Source: Actinomycetota bacterium
GTDB lineage: Bacteria; Actinomycetota; Thermoleophilia; Gaiellales; Gaiellaceae
Length of the DNA stretch: 8,949 bases
Direction: 5' to 3'
Assembly (NCBI GenBank): GCA_013696595.1
Contig: JACCYG010000112.1
Coordinates: 1-8,949 of the forward strand
The translations under genes were made by a program, and so were the position numbers. The notes under the pieces are model-generated. The model did not search any database, was not told the origin of the DNA, and saw only the letters and a list, made by a program, of their open reading frames with translations. Of this stretch, positions 1 through 6,091 are shown in pieces; the first letter of the stretch is position 1; the number at the start of each line of letters is the position of its first letter.

Positions 1-1
1 G

Positions 2-382
2 CCTGAGCGTGCGGGGCGCATGCCGCGTCAGCTCGCTCTGTCGGCTCGGCTCGTCGGCGGGGGGTCGTGGCGCCGGGTTCTCACCCTGCGCGAGCCGACT
101 GCGGAGGCCGAGCGCTTGCGCGTCGCACTCGCGCCCAAGCTGGCGGAGATCACGGCGCCCGTGCTCTCCCTCCGGCTCGAGCTCGGGGAGCTGACCGACG
201 ACGTCGGCACGCAGGCGGAGATGGTGCGCCCGCGCGGCGCCCGCCTGCGCGAGCGCCTGAAGGAAGGGCTTCGTCAGACGCGTCTCGGCGTAGGGCTCGA
301 GGCCGTCTGCACCGTCGTCGAGGTGGCACCGTGGTCGCGGATCCCGGAAAGCAGGGCGATTCTCGTACCGCGCGACGACTGA
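2..382 (+). CDS. imuB: ImuB-like Y-family DNA polymerase, C-terminal part (5' truncated by window)
   Basis: The frame is open from the left edge and gives 126 residues ending in TGA at 380-382. Only the end of the protein is present. A little-finger-like stretch (LALSARLVGGGSW, then VLSLRLELGELTDD) is followed by a charged helix (LRERLKEGLRQTRLGVG) and the closing block AVCTVVEVAPWSRIPESRA, which resembles the C-terminus of ImuB proteins. Known of the family: ImuB is a catalytically inactive Y-family polymerase that links DnaE2 to the sliding clamp during SOS mutagenesis. The catalytic domain and true start lie outside the window. In ImuB homologues a clamp-binding QLxLF-type motif usually precedes the charged helix. 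Here that place reads QAEMVR, which looks degenerate. The position 5' of a DUF6504-like gene and near dnaE2 supports the call. An active Pol IV-type enzyme cannot be excluded from this fragment alone. Confidence 0.8.
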   Translation, partial: PERAGRMPRQLALSARLVGGGSWRRVLTLREPTAEAERLRVALAPKLAEITAPVLSLRLELGELTDDVGTQAEMVRPRGARLRERLKEGLRQTRLGVGLEAVCTVVEVAPWSRIPESRAILVPRDD

Positions 383-420
383 ACGAGCCGCAGCGGGCTC
401 TCGTCGTCACGCGAGGCGTG

Positions 421-428
421 GGGGAGGG
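421..428 (+). promoter_or_regulatory. Ribosome binding site of the DUF6504-like gene
   Basis: GGGGAGGG ends 10 nt before a GTG at 439. It is the reason for choosing that GTG over the in-frame GTG at 418 or a CTG at 379 that would overlap the imuB stop. Confidence 0.5.
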
Positions 429-438
429 CGCAGCGCCC

Positions 439-615
439 GTGAGCGTGAACCGCGTCTCGGTCGCGAGTGTGCGCGAGGAATGGCACATCGTCGACCGGTG
501 GTGGACGGAGCAGCCGGTGCGACGCCGTTACTTCGACGTCGTGCTCGAGACGGGACGGAATGCCGTCGTCTTCCACGACGAGGAGCGCGGTGGGTGGTTC
601 ACCCAGCGGGCCTGA
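439..615 (+). CDS. DUF6504-like small protein of the imuB-dnaE2 locus
   Basis: This 58-residue protein starts at GTG 439, with GGGGAGGG 10 nt upstream, and ends in TGA at 613-615. The core is VREEWHIVDRWW (residues 11-22), then PVRRRYFDVVLETG and VVFHDEERGGWF near the end. It is rich in Trp and Arg and has no signal peptide or membrane segment. The pattern matches the short actinobacterial proteins annotated as DUF6504, which are commonly encoded beside imuB and dnaE2. Their biochemical role is unknown to me. The gene follows imuB by 56 nt on the same strand, so co-transcription is likely, and its stop is 2 nt from the stop of the convergent cupin gene. The family name is from memory of the pattern, so I hold it less firmly than the claim that the gene is real. 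Confidence 0.68.
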   Translation: MSVNRVSVASVREEWHIVDRWWTEQPVRRRYFDVVLETGRNAVVFHDEERGGWFTQRA

Positions 616-617
616 TG

Positions 618-1103
618 CTAGGAGGTGACGGCCTCATAGTCGTAGCGGGCGGTGATCTTTCCGATCTCCTCGGCCGTCGGGGCGCGATCACCGGCGAACG
701 CGGCGCCGAGGTCGCGCATGCAGTTCTCCCAGCCTGCGGGCGTGTTGAAGTTCAGGAATCGGACGGGTTCCGCGCCTTCCTCGTTCGAAAACGTGTGCGC
801 CGTTCCCGGCGGGAAGCAGGCGAACGTTCCGGTGCCTGCCGCGAGAGTCTGCTCGCCCACGCGAAGCGTGAGCGTCCCTTCGAGGACATATAAGAGGTCG
901 TGGAGCTCGCGGTGGATGTGCAGTCGCGGGCCCGGGAACCCCGCCCCGAGTCCCGTCTCCGAGAAAAAGAGCTGACCGCTCGTGTTCTCGCCTGTGCTCT
1001 TGAGCAGGACGGACGAGGTCGCGACCTGGATCAGCTCTCCTTCGCCGGGACCGAGGACGACGGCATTGGAGATCGGCCCCCGCCGTCGGACGGCGGCTCC
1101 CAC
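618..1103 (-). CDS. Cupin domain protein (probable C-terminal half of a frameshifted bicupin)
   Basis: The frame gives 161 residues from GTG 1103 to TAG 618-620. Cupin motif 1 is LHIHRELHDLLYVLEG (metal-ligand candidates H62, H64, D69) and motif 2 is GTFACFPPGTAHTFSN (H103). The C-terminus carries PTAEEIGKITARYDYE, seen at the end of many single-domain cupins. Cupins bind a divalent metal in a beta-barrel, and their substrates vary too widely to name one here. The GTG start is weak. No Shine-Dalgarno sequence precedes it, and the first 10 residues (MGAAVRRRGP) look like out-of-frame translation of the end of the upstream cupin ORF, which this frame overlaps by 73 bp. Homology to the upstream cupin begins at NAVVLGPGEGE. 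Adding one G to the G5 run at 1077-1081 joins both frames with no stop, so this is more likely the second half of one bicupin than an independent gene. Confidence 0.8.
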   Translation of the reverse strand: MGAAVRRRGPISNAVVLGPGEGELIQVATSSVLLKSTGENTSGQLFFSETGLGAGFPGPRLHIHRELHDLLYVLEGTLTLRVGEQTLAAGTGTFACFPPGTAHTFSNEEGAEPVRFLNFNTPAGWENCMRDLGAAFAGDRAPTAEEIGKITARYDYEAVTS

Positions 1104-1516
1104 TGGTCGAACCAGTCCGCGTCATCGCCGTCTCTCAGGGCGCGAAGGTAGTCGTGGAAGCGCTTGCTCGGCACATGGAAGTTGAGGAAGCGCGCGCGGT
1201 CCGGCGATTCGTTTCTGAAGCCGTGGACGACACCTGGGGGCACGGCGATGAACGATCCGGCGGCCGCCTGAACGGCTTCGGTGTTCGGGCCGAGCTCGAA
1301 GAGCACCGCGCCTTCGACGACGTAGAACGCGTCCGTGTGGCGGCGATGAATGTGGAGCTCCGCGCCGAGCTCGCCCGACTCGTGGCGCGTCTCGGTGACC
1401 GCGATCGCATCGAATGCCGCCTTGATGCGGAGGCTTCGCCTGTCCGTGTCCACGATCACCTCGCCCTCGTCGGGGCCTAGGACGATCGCTTGGGCTACGT
1501 CGAGCTCCATTGCCAT
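1031..1516 (-). CDS. Cupin domain protein (probable N-terminal half of a frameshifted bicupin)
   Basis: The frame gives 161 residues from ATG 1516. Motif 1 is LHIHRRHTDAFYVVEG (H55, H57, D62 in the place of the usual Glu) and motif 2 is GSFIAVPPGVVHGFRN (H98), so the predicted metal site is intact. It aligns with the downstream cupin from IVLGPDEGEV onward, so the two are paralogous domains. After FDQWEPPSDGG the residues GRSPMPSSSVPAKES look like frameshifted nonsense. Reading one extra G at 1077-1081 instead continues into the second cupin. A second in-frame ATG at 1510 may be the real start: the -10-like TAGGCT ends 8 nt before it, which fits a leaderless mRNA. Either start overlaps the 5' end of dnaE2 (TTG 1490) on the other strand by 21-27 bp. 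The substrate is unknown. Confidence 0.85.
   Translation of the reverse strand: MAMELDVAQAIVLGPDEGEVIVDTDRRSLRIKAAFDAIAVTETRHESGELGAELHIHRRHTDAFYVVEGAVLFELGPNTEAVQAAAGSFIAVPPGVVHGFRNESPDRARFLNFHVPSKRFHDYLRALRDGDDADWFDQWEPPSDGGGRSPMPSSSVPAKES
1077..1096 (-). other. G5 run with adjacent GC hairpin at the cupin frame junction
   Basis: On the minus strand a run of five G (1081 to 1077) lies exactly where the upstream cupin frame would need to shift by -1 to enter the downstream cupin frame. It follows directly on a 17-nt inverted repeat (8-bp arms around one base, 1080-1096) and shares its last two G with that repeat. In RNA the repeat would form a 7-bp stem with a 3-nt loop. Homopolymer plus hairpin is a setting for replication slippage, transcriptional slippage or sequencing indels. 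It does not match a canonical -1 ribosomal slippery heptamer with a downstream stimulator. Confidence 0.6.
1479..1482 (+). promoter_or_regulatory. Shine-Dalgarno sequence deciding the TTG start of dnaE2
   Basis: AGGA lies 7 nt before TTG 1490. An in-frame TAG at 1478-1480 bars any earlier start, and the PHP metal motif (H7, H9) begins six codons after the TTG, so this TTG is the only standard start that keeps the domain whole. Confidence 0.65.
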
Positions 1517-4500
1517 TCAGCCTATTCGTTCCTCGACGGCGCTTCGCTTCCCGAAGAGCTCGTCGTCCAAGCGGCCGAGCTCGGCTATCCGGCGCTCGCC
1601 CTCACCGATCACGACGGCGTCTACGGCTCGCTCGAGTTTGCGCACGCAGCCAAGGCGTTCGGTCTCCGGGCGATCACCGGGACCGAGGTGACGCTCAACG
1701 ACGGCTCCCATGTAACCCTCCTCGTCGAGAGTCCGACGGGCTACGCGAACCTCTGCCGCCTGCTCACGCAGGCACATTCGGGAAAGCGGCTCGAGCCGCG
1801 GCTCGACCGGTCGTACCTCGAGGAGCGAAACGAAGGTCTCGTCTGTCTCTCCGGTTGCGCCCGCTTCGGGCTCGCCGTTCGCAACCCGAACGGCGCCTCG
1901 CACCTCGCGCAGGTGTTCGGGCGCGACCGATTCTTCGTCGAGCTGCAACGCCCGCTTCTCCGCGGCGACGCGCGCAGGAACAACGCGCTTCGCGATCTCG
2001 CCGCGGCGCTCGGGGTTCGGACGATCGTGACCGGCGACGCGCACGCGCACGCGCCGAGCCGCGTGCAGCTCCAGGACGTCCTCGTCGCGATCAAGCACAA
2101 GACCTCGCTCGACGGCTGCGAGCCGGATCGCCGTGGGAACGACGAGTGCGCGCTCCTCAGCCCGCAGGAGATGGCCGCGCGTTGGCCCGACGACGGTGAT
2201 GCGCTGCACGTCACCGTCGAGCTCGCCGAGCGCCTCGAGTTCGATCTGACGCAGGAGCTCGGGTATCGCTATCCGGACTTCTCGGACGGGCCGAATCCGG
2301 CCGACGTCCAGCTCGGTCAAGTCTGCCGACAAGCCTTCGACGAGCGCTACCGGCACGCTCCGAGAAATCTGCGTACCCGCGCCGACCAGCGCTTGCGCGA
2401 GGAGCTCGCTCTCATCGGCGAGCTCGGCCTCTCCGGGTTCTTTCTCCTCCACTGGGAGGTGCTCGAGCTTGCGCGAGCGGTTGCCGCAGACGTGCGCGGG
2501 CCGGGCTCACCGCGCCACCTGCTTCCGCCGGGCCGTGGACGCGGGAGCTCCGTTGGCTCGATCGTCTGCTACCTGACCGGCCTCTCGCACGTCGATCCGG
2601 TTGCGGCCGACCTCTCGCTCGGGCGCTTCCTGAACCGCGAGCTCGTTTCCGTCCCCGACATCGATCTCGACTTCCCGCGCGACATCCGCGAGAAGCTGAT
2701 CGTCGCCGTCTGCGAGAAGTACGGCCGCGAGCACTCCGCGCTCGTCGCGAGCTTCGCGACCTACCGCTCGCGCGGAGCGATTCGGGACGTCGGGAAGGCG
2801 CTCGGGCTCCCGATGGCCGAGCTCGAGCGGCTCGCCCGCGTCTCGGACGGTTGGAACGCGAAACGGGTGGCCGAGGAGATGGCGCTCTTGCCCGACGGGG
2901 AAGAGAAACTCCGCTCGCCCCGCTGGCGCGCGTTTCGCGAGCTCTGCTCGGAGATCGCGGGTCTTCCGCGCCACCTTTCGCAGCACCCGGGCGGGATGGT
3001 GATCTCGACGCGGCCGCTCACGGAGCTCGTCCCGATCGAGCCGGCGGCGATGGAGGGGCGACAGCTCTGCCAGTGGGACAAGGACTCCTGCGCCGATGCC
3101 GGCTTCCTCAAGATCGACCTCCTCGGCCTCGGCATGCTCTCGGCGGTCGAGGAGTGCGTCGAGCACATCGTCTCGTTGCGCGGCGAGACGATCGACCTCT
3201 CCCGGATCCCGCTCGACGACCCAGGCGTCTACAAGGAGATCCAGGAGGCGGACACGGTCGGCCTCTTCCAGATCGAGAGCCGCGCGCAGATGCAGAGCCT
3301 GCTCCGGACGCGCCCGGAGAACCTCGATGACCTCACCGTCCAGGTCGCTCTCGTCCGGCCCGGGCCCATCCAGGGCAAGGCCGTCCACCCGTACGTCGAG
3401 CGTCGGCAGCGGTTGCGCGACGACCCGGCCTACGTTCCGCCGTACGACCACCCTTCACTGGCGGAGCCACTCCGCGACACCCTCGGTGCGATCATCTTCC
3501 AGGAGCAGGTGCTGGACGTGGCGATCGCGCTCGCAGGCTTCAGCGTCGGCGAGGCGGAGGGCCTTCGCCGAGCGATGAGCCGCAAGCGAAGCGAGGCTGC
3601 GATGGAGGCTTACCACGAGCGCTTCCTCGCGGGTGCGGCCGCGCGGGACGTCTCTCGGGAGACGGCTGAGCTCGTCTTCTCGAAGATCAACGGTTTCGCA
3701 GCCTTCGGCTTCCCGAAGTCCCATGCGGCGGCGTTCGCGTTGCTCGCCTACCAATCGGCGTGGCTCCGCCATCACTACCCGGCCGATTTCCTCTGCGCGC
3801 TCCTGAACGCGCAGCCGATGGGGTTCTATCCGCCCGCGAGCCTCGTGCGCGACGCGATGCGCCGCGGCGTGGAGGTGCGAACGCCCGACGTCCAGCTCTC
3901 GGGTGCGAAGTGCCGGATCGAGGGCGATGCGGTCCGGATCGGCCTTGCGTACATCAAAGGGCTCGGAGAGGAGCCTGCCGCGGCGCTCGCCGCGGAGCGA
4001 GAGGAGGGCGATCCGTTCCGTGGGATCCGCGACCTGGCACAGCGCGCTCCGATCGACCGCCCCGGGCTCGAGGCGCTCGTCGCTTCGGGTGCCTGCGACT
4101 CCTTTGGCTGGCCGCGGCGGCAGCTTCTCTGGCGCCTGGGCCTTGCGCCACGCTCGGTGTCGGTCGGAGCAGACGGGGCAGAGCGTCAGCTCGCCCTTCC
4201 GCTCGAGCCGACGACGGAGGTCCCGGATCTCCCGGAAGAGACGCCCTGGGAGCGCATGCTCGCGGACTACCGGACGACTCAGGTCTCGGTCGGCATGCAT
4301 CCGATCTCTCTTCTTCGACCGCACCTTCCCGATGAAGTCGTGGCTTCGAGTGAGCTCCCGACCTACCAGCACGGGAAGCGAATCACAGTCGCGGGAATGG
4401 TGGTCGCGCGGCAGCGGCCGGCGACGGCGAATGGAGTCGTCTTCATGCTGATCGAGGATGAGCACGGCCAAGTCAACCTGATCGTTCCGCCGCCGGTGTA

Positions 4501-4690
4501 CGACCGCTTCCGCCCGCTCGTCCGCGGCGAGCCGCTCCTCCTCGCGCGTGGACGCTTCGAGCGCTACGAGCAGAACCGAAACGTCGTCGTCGAGGAGCTC
4601 GCAACCCTCGCGCCGCTCGCGCGCCGAGTGGCGAACGACGTCGAGGTGAATGCGGCGCTTCCGAACGCGCACCACTTCGGCGGACGCTGA
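1490..4690 (+). CDS. dnaE2: Error-prone DNA polymerase DnaE2 (C-family)
   Basis: This is a full-length 1066-aa protein, within the usual DnaE2 size. The N-terminal PHP domain opens with ELHCHSAYSFLDGAS (H7, H9) and ALTDHDGVYG (D40, H41) and continues to about residue 250 (TGDAHAHAPS). The polymerase palm has GRGSSVGSIVCYLTG, PDIDLDF with catalytic Asp390 and Asp392, and KIDLLGLGML with the third catalytic Asp543. The fingers/thumb part includes FGFPKSHAAAFALLAYQSAW near residue 740. A helix-hairpin-helix-like stretch lies near 815-840 (LAYIKGLGEE), and an OB-fold runs from about 963 to the end (ITVAGMVVARQR). All catalytic residues appear intact. Known of the family: DnaE2 performs mutagenic translesion synthesis with ImuB under the SOS response. 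The TTG start is forced by an upstream TAG and the PHP motif. I found no convincing LexA box in front of it. Its first codons overlap the divergent cupin gene. Confidence 0.97.
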   Translation: MGYVELHCHSAYSFLDGASLPEELVVQAAELGYPALALTDHDGVYGSLEFAHAAKAFGLRAITGTEVTLNDGSHVTLLVESPTGYANLCRLLTQAHSGKRLEPRLDRSYLEERNEGLVCLSGCARFGLAVRNPNGASHLAQVFGRDRFFVELQRPLLRGDARRNNALRDLAAALGVRTIVTGDAHAHAPSRVQLQDVLVAIKHKTSLDGCEPDRRGNDECALLSPQEMAARWPDDGDALHVTVELAERLEFDLTQELGYRYPDFSDGPNPADVQLGQVCRQAFDERYRHAPRNLRTRADQRLREELALIGELGLSGFFLLHWEVLELARAVAADVRGPGSPRHLLPPGRGRGSSVGSIVCYLTGLSHVDPVAADLSLGRFLNRELVSVPDIDLDFPRDIREKLIVAVCEKYGREHSALVASFATYRSRGAIRDVGKALGLPMAELERLARVSDGWNAKRVAEEMALLPDGEEKLRSPRWRAFRELCSEIAGLPRHLSQHPGGMVISTRPLTELVPIEPAAMEGRQLCQWDKDSCADAGFLKIDLLGLGMLSAVEECVEHIVSLRGETIDLSRIPLDDPGVYKEIQEADTVGLFQIESRAQMQSLLRTRPENLDDLTVQVALVRPGPIQGKAVHPYVERRQRLRDDPAYVPPYDHPSLAEPLRDTLGAIIFQEQVLDVAIALAGFSVGEAEGLRRAMSRKRSEAAMEAYHERFLAGAAARDVSRETAELVFSKINGFAAFGFPKSHAAAFALLAYQSAWLRHHYPADFLCALLNAQPMGFYPPASLVRDAMRRGVEVRTPDVQLSGAKCRIEGDAVRIGLAYIKGLGEEPAAALAAEREEGDPFRGIRDLAQRAPIDRPGLEALVASGACDSFGWPRRQLLWRLGLAPRSVSVGADGAERQLALPLEPTTEVPDLPEETPWERMLADYRTTQVSVGMHPISLLRPHLPDEVVASSELPTYQHGKRITVAGMVVARQRPATANGVVFMLIEDEHGQVNLIVPPPVYDRFRPLVRGEPLLLARGRFERYEQNRNVVVEELATLAPLARRVANDVEVNAALPNAHHFGGR
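1519..1524 (-). promoter_or_regulatory. Putative -10 box of the cupin gene, inside dnaE2
   Basis: On the minus strand TAGGCT (1524 to 1519) ends 8 nt before ATG 1510. The spacing matches the start-proximal TAnnnT boxes seen before other genes here. If used, the mRNA is leaderless and translation begins at the second Met. The box lies within codons of dnaE2. No good -35 is visible. Confidence 0.35.
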
Positions 4691-4716
4691 AAGTCGTCAC
4701 ACCTTGCGCGCGTCCT

Positions 4717-4731
4717 GTCACGGTCCGTGAC
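4717..4731. promoter_or_regulatory. 15-bp perfect palindrome, operator-like
   Basis: GTCACGG-T-CCGTGAC is a perfect inverted repeat with 7-bp arms around a single T, 26 nt after the dnaE2 stop. No T-run follows, so it fits a dimeric repressor site better than a terminator. In RNA it could still fold as a 5-bp stem with a 5-nt loop. It is about 120 nt from the -10 box of the next gene, which is rather far for a simple operator. Confidence 0.4.
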
Positions 4732-4851
4732 CCACATATGCGCCTTTTGGCGTTACGCTCGTGCGAGAGCAGGGGGGCGGGTCGGGTCCCGCATTACCCG
4801 CGCACGGGAACGAGTGTTGTCAGCCGTCGGCGGCGACTCGGTGTTGAGGGC

Positions 4852-4857
4852 TAGAGT
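4852..4857 (+). promoter_or_regulatory. -10-like TAGAGT of the first MGLLDF gene, leaderless
   Basis: TAGAGT ends 8 nt before GTG 4866, so the transcript would begin at or very near the start codon. The context CTAGAGTACG recurs exactly before the EEP-family gene at 8061. No clear -35 is found at 16-18 nt. Confidence 0.5.
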
Positions 4858-4865
4858 ACGCCGGC

Positions 4866-5075
4866 GTGGGCCTCCTCGACTTTCTCCGCAAACGACCGAC
4901 CGAAGAGCCCTCCGCTGGCGTGCGAACGCCCGGGCAGGAGCGGACCGCGCCGGCGGAGGGCGAGGAGATGGACCTGAGCGACGCACGCATCGATACGGGC
5001 ACGGCCGAAGAGACGAGGCTCCGGCCCGACCAGGAGGCGGCCGACGACGTTGGCCGCCCGCCGCGGTCGCAATAG
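4866..5075 (+). CDS. Small MGLLDF protein 1, acidic disordered tail
   Basis: This 69-residue protein starts at GTG 4866 and ends in TAG. It opens with MGLLDFLRKRP, a short hydrophobic segment followed directly by basic residues. The rest has low complexity and is rich in Glu, Asp, Pro, Thr and Ala (for example AEGEEMDLSDARID), so it is predicted to be disordered. There are no cysteines, no signal peptide and no membrane span. The function is not recognised. The N-terminus could act as a small amphipathic membrane or partner-binding element, which is inference only. A paralogous start, MGLLDFFRR, begins 2 nt after this stop, so the two genes are probably co-transcribed. Start evidence is the TAGAGT box 8 nt upstream and the repeated N-terminal motif. 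Since the tail is composition-biased, the reading frame rests mainly on that motif. Confidence 0.65.
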   Translation: MGLLDFLRKRPTEEPSAGVRTPGQERTAPAEGEEMDLSDARIDTGTAEETRLRPDQEAADDVGRPPRSQ

Positions 5076-5077
5076 CC

Positions 5078-5293
5078 GTGGGACTACTCGACTTCTTTCG
5101 GCGTGGCGGCGGGAGCGATCCTTCCGAGCCCGAAGCTACCGCCGGCGGCGCGGAGTCCGCGCCCGATGATCGCGGTCACTCCGAGCACTCCTCTGTAGCC
5201 GGCCTTCCGGCCGAGGGCCCTCCCGTGGGCACGGCCGACCCGGGCTCGGTGACCGGCGAGGATGCTACGCCGGCTGAGCGACACGACGTCTAA
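5078..5293 (+). CDS. Small MGLLDF protein 2, paralogue of the preceding gene
   Basis: This 71-residue protein starts at GTG 5078, 2 nt after the stop of the preceding gene. The N-terminus MGLLDFFRRGG repeats that of its neighbour (MGLLDFLRKRP) using different synonymous codons, so the resemblance is kept at protein level. The remainder is a Gly/Pro/Ser/Glu/Asp-rich tail without recognisable domains. No Shine-Dalgarno sequence is visible, and translation is probably coupled to the upstream gene. The frame stays open far upstream (a possible ATG/GTG lies near 4727), but that extension overlaps the first small gene and is Arg/Ala-rich filler, so I reject it. The function is unknown. The pair looks like a tandem duplication of a short N-terminal motif with divergent disordered tails. 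Confidence 0.62.
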   Translation: MGLLDFFRRGGGSDPSEPEATAGGAESAPDDRGHSEHSSVAGLPAEGPPVGTADPGSVTGEDATPAERHDV

Positions 5294-5308
5294 GAACGCG
5301 TAGAGCTC

Positions 5309-5323
5309 CGCTCGAGCCGAGCG
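5309..5323. repeat. Inverted repeat upstream of the acetyltransferase gene
   Basis: CGCTCG-AGC-CGAGCG is a perfect 6-bp-arm repeat 16 nt after the stop of the second MGLLDF gene. It covers the place where a -35 for the GATAAT box at 5332 would sit. It may be an operator for the acetyltransferase or the stem of a weak terminator for the small-gene pair. No T-run follows it. Confidence 0.35.
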
Positions 5324-5331
5324 CGTCGGCC

Positions 5332-5337
5332 GATAAT
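5332..5337 (+). promoter_or_regulatory. -10-like GATAAT of the acetyltransferase gene, leaderless
   Basis: GATAAT matches TATAAT in five of six positions and ends 6 nt before ATG 5344. It stands out in GC-rich surroundings, and there is no Shine-Dalgarno sequence, so a leaderless transcript is likely. Confidence 0.5.
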
Positions 5338-5343
5338 CGCGAC

Positions 5344-6090
5344 ATGACGCTAAGCATCGCGACGGCGCGCGAGCAGCCCGGTCTCGCTGAGAAGGCCAGC
5401 GGGCTCGCGGCGAACGTCTGGCCCGAGTACAACAAGCACGGCGACGTCCTGAACGAGTTCTGGGCCCGGCTCGAATCCGAGTTCGGCGACTTCCAGTTCG
5501 TGCTCTACGACGACGAGGACGACTCGATCCTCGCGCAGGGCCATTCGATTCCACTCTCATGGGACGGAACCCCTGGCGGCCTGCCAAACGGCATCGACGG
5601 GCTGGTCCGCGGCGCGTTCGAGCTGCGCGAGGCCGGTCGAGAGCCGAGCACGCTGTCTGCGCTTGCGATCGAGATCCTGCCGGCTCACCAAGGCAAGGGT
5701 CTTAGCGCCCGGATGATCGACGCGATGAGATCGATTGCGAAGGCGAACGGCCTTTCGAACGTGATCGCGCCAGTGCGACCCAGCTGGAAGGAGCGCTATC
5801 CGCTGGCAGCGATCGAACGTTACGCCCGCTGGACCCGCGCTGACGGCCTCCCGTTCGATCCCTGGATTCGCACACACATTCGGCTCGGCGGGGAAATCCT
5901 CCGGCCCGAGCCCGAGTCGCTTCGCATCACCGGGACGGTCGCGGAGTGGGAGGAATGGACGACGATGCGGTTCCCCGAAAGCGGCACGTACGTGTTTCCA
6001 CATGGCCTCGCCCCGCTCATGATCGATCGCGAGTCCGACCACGGCTCCTACTGGGAGCCGAATGTCTGGATGCTGCACCCCCTCGCGTAG
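5344..6090 (+). CDS. GNAT-like N-acetyltransferase
   Basis: This 248-aa cytosolic protein starts at ATG 5344. Residues about 105-140 form the acetyl-CoA binding motif A of the GNAT fold: a beta strand (LAIEIL), then PAHQGKGLS with Q116-G-K-G119 in the Q/RxxGxG/A pattern, then a helix (ARMIDAMRSIAKANG) and a following strand (VIAPVRP). The C-terminal third holds several Trp/Gly/Pro-rich segments. It is larger than a minimal GNAT domain of about 150 aa, so it carries extra N- and C-terminal parts. Known of the family: transfer of an acetyl group from acetyl-CoA to an amine. The substrate cannot be read from the sequence. The gene has its own start-proximal -10 box and converges on the DUF72 gene with 1 nt between the two TAG stops, so no room exists for a classical terminator outside the coding regions. 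Confidence 0.8.
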   Translation: MTLSIATAREQPGLAEKASGLAANVWPEYNKHGDVLNEFWARLESEFGDFQFVLYDDEDDSILAQGHSIPLSWDGTPGGLPNGIDGLVRGAFELREAGREPSTLSALAIEILPAHQGKGLSARMIDAMRSIAKANGLSNVIAPVRPSWKERYPLAAIERYARWTRADGLPFDPWIRTHIRLGGEILRPEPESLRITGTVAEWEEWTTMRFPESGTYVFPHGLAPLMIDRESDHGSYWEPNVWMLHPLA

Positions 6091-6091
6091 G

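Larger units (their letters stand above)
4691..4865. other. Non-coding region between dnaE2 and the first MGLLDF gene
   Basis: No family-like protein is visible in any frame of this 175-nt stretch. It holds the 15-bp palindrome at 4717-4731, a short CGCC-TTTT-GGCG hairpin at 4741-4752, a GCGGGT/ACCCGC repeat pair near 4778-4801 and, at its end, a -10-like TAGAGT. No strong intrinsic terminator for dnaE2 is seen. Confidence 0.5.

Noticed and set aside
1077..1081. Canonical -1 programmed ribosomal frameshift in the cupin pair
   Set aside because: The bases do not form an XXXYYYZ heptamer in the right frame, and the visible hairpin lies upstream of the run rather than downstream. Indel or transcriptional slippage fits better.
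1517..4675. Three long minus-strand ORFs (311, 314 and 406 aa) opposite dnaE2
   Set aside because: They are antisense shadows of a strongly conserved gene in GC-rich DNA, where stop codons are rare. Their translations are Arg/Glu/Leu/Val-rich with no family motifs.
4808..4819. SOS-box-like GAAC-GAGT-GTTG
   Set aside because: The right half differs from GTTC, it lies downstream of dnaE2 rather than before it, and a match this loose is expected by chance.
4817..4822. TTGTCA as a -35 for the TAGAGT box at 4852
   Set aside because: The spacing is 29 nt, far beyond the usual 16-18 nt.
4727..5077. N-terminal extension of the second MGLLDF gene to a start near 4727
   Set aside because: The extension overlaps the first small gene entirely, is Arg/Ala/Gly-rich, and ignores the MGLLDF start shared by both genes.
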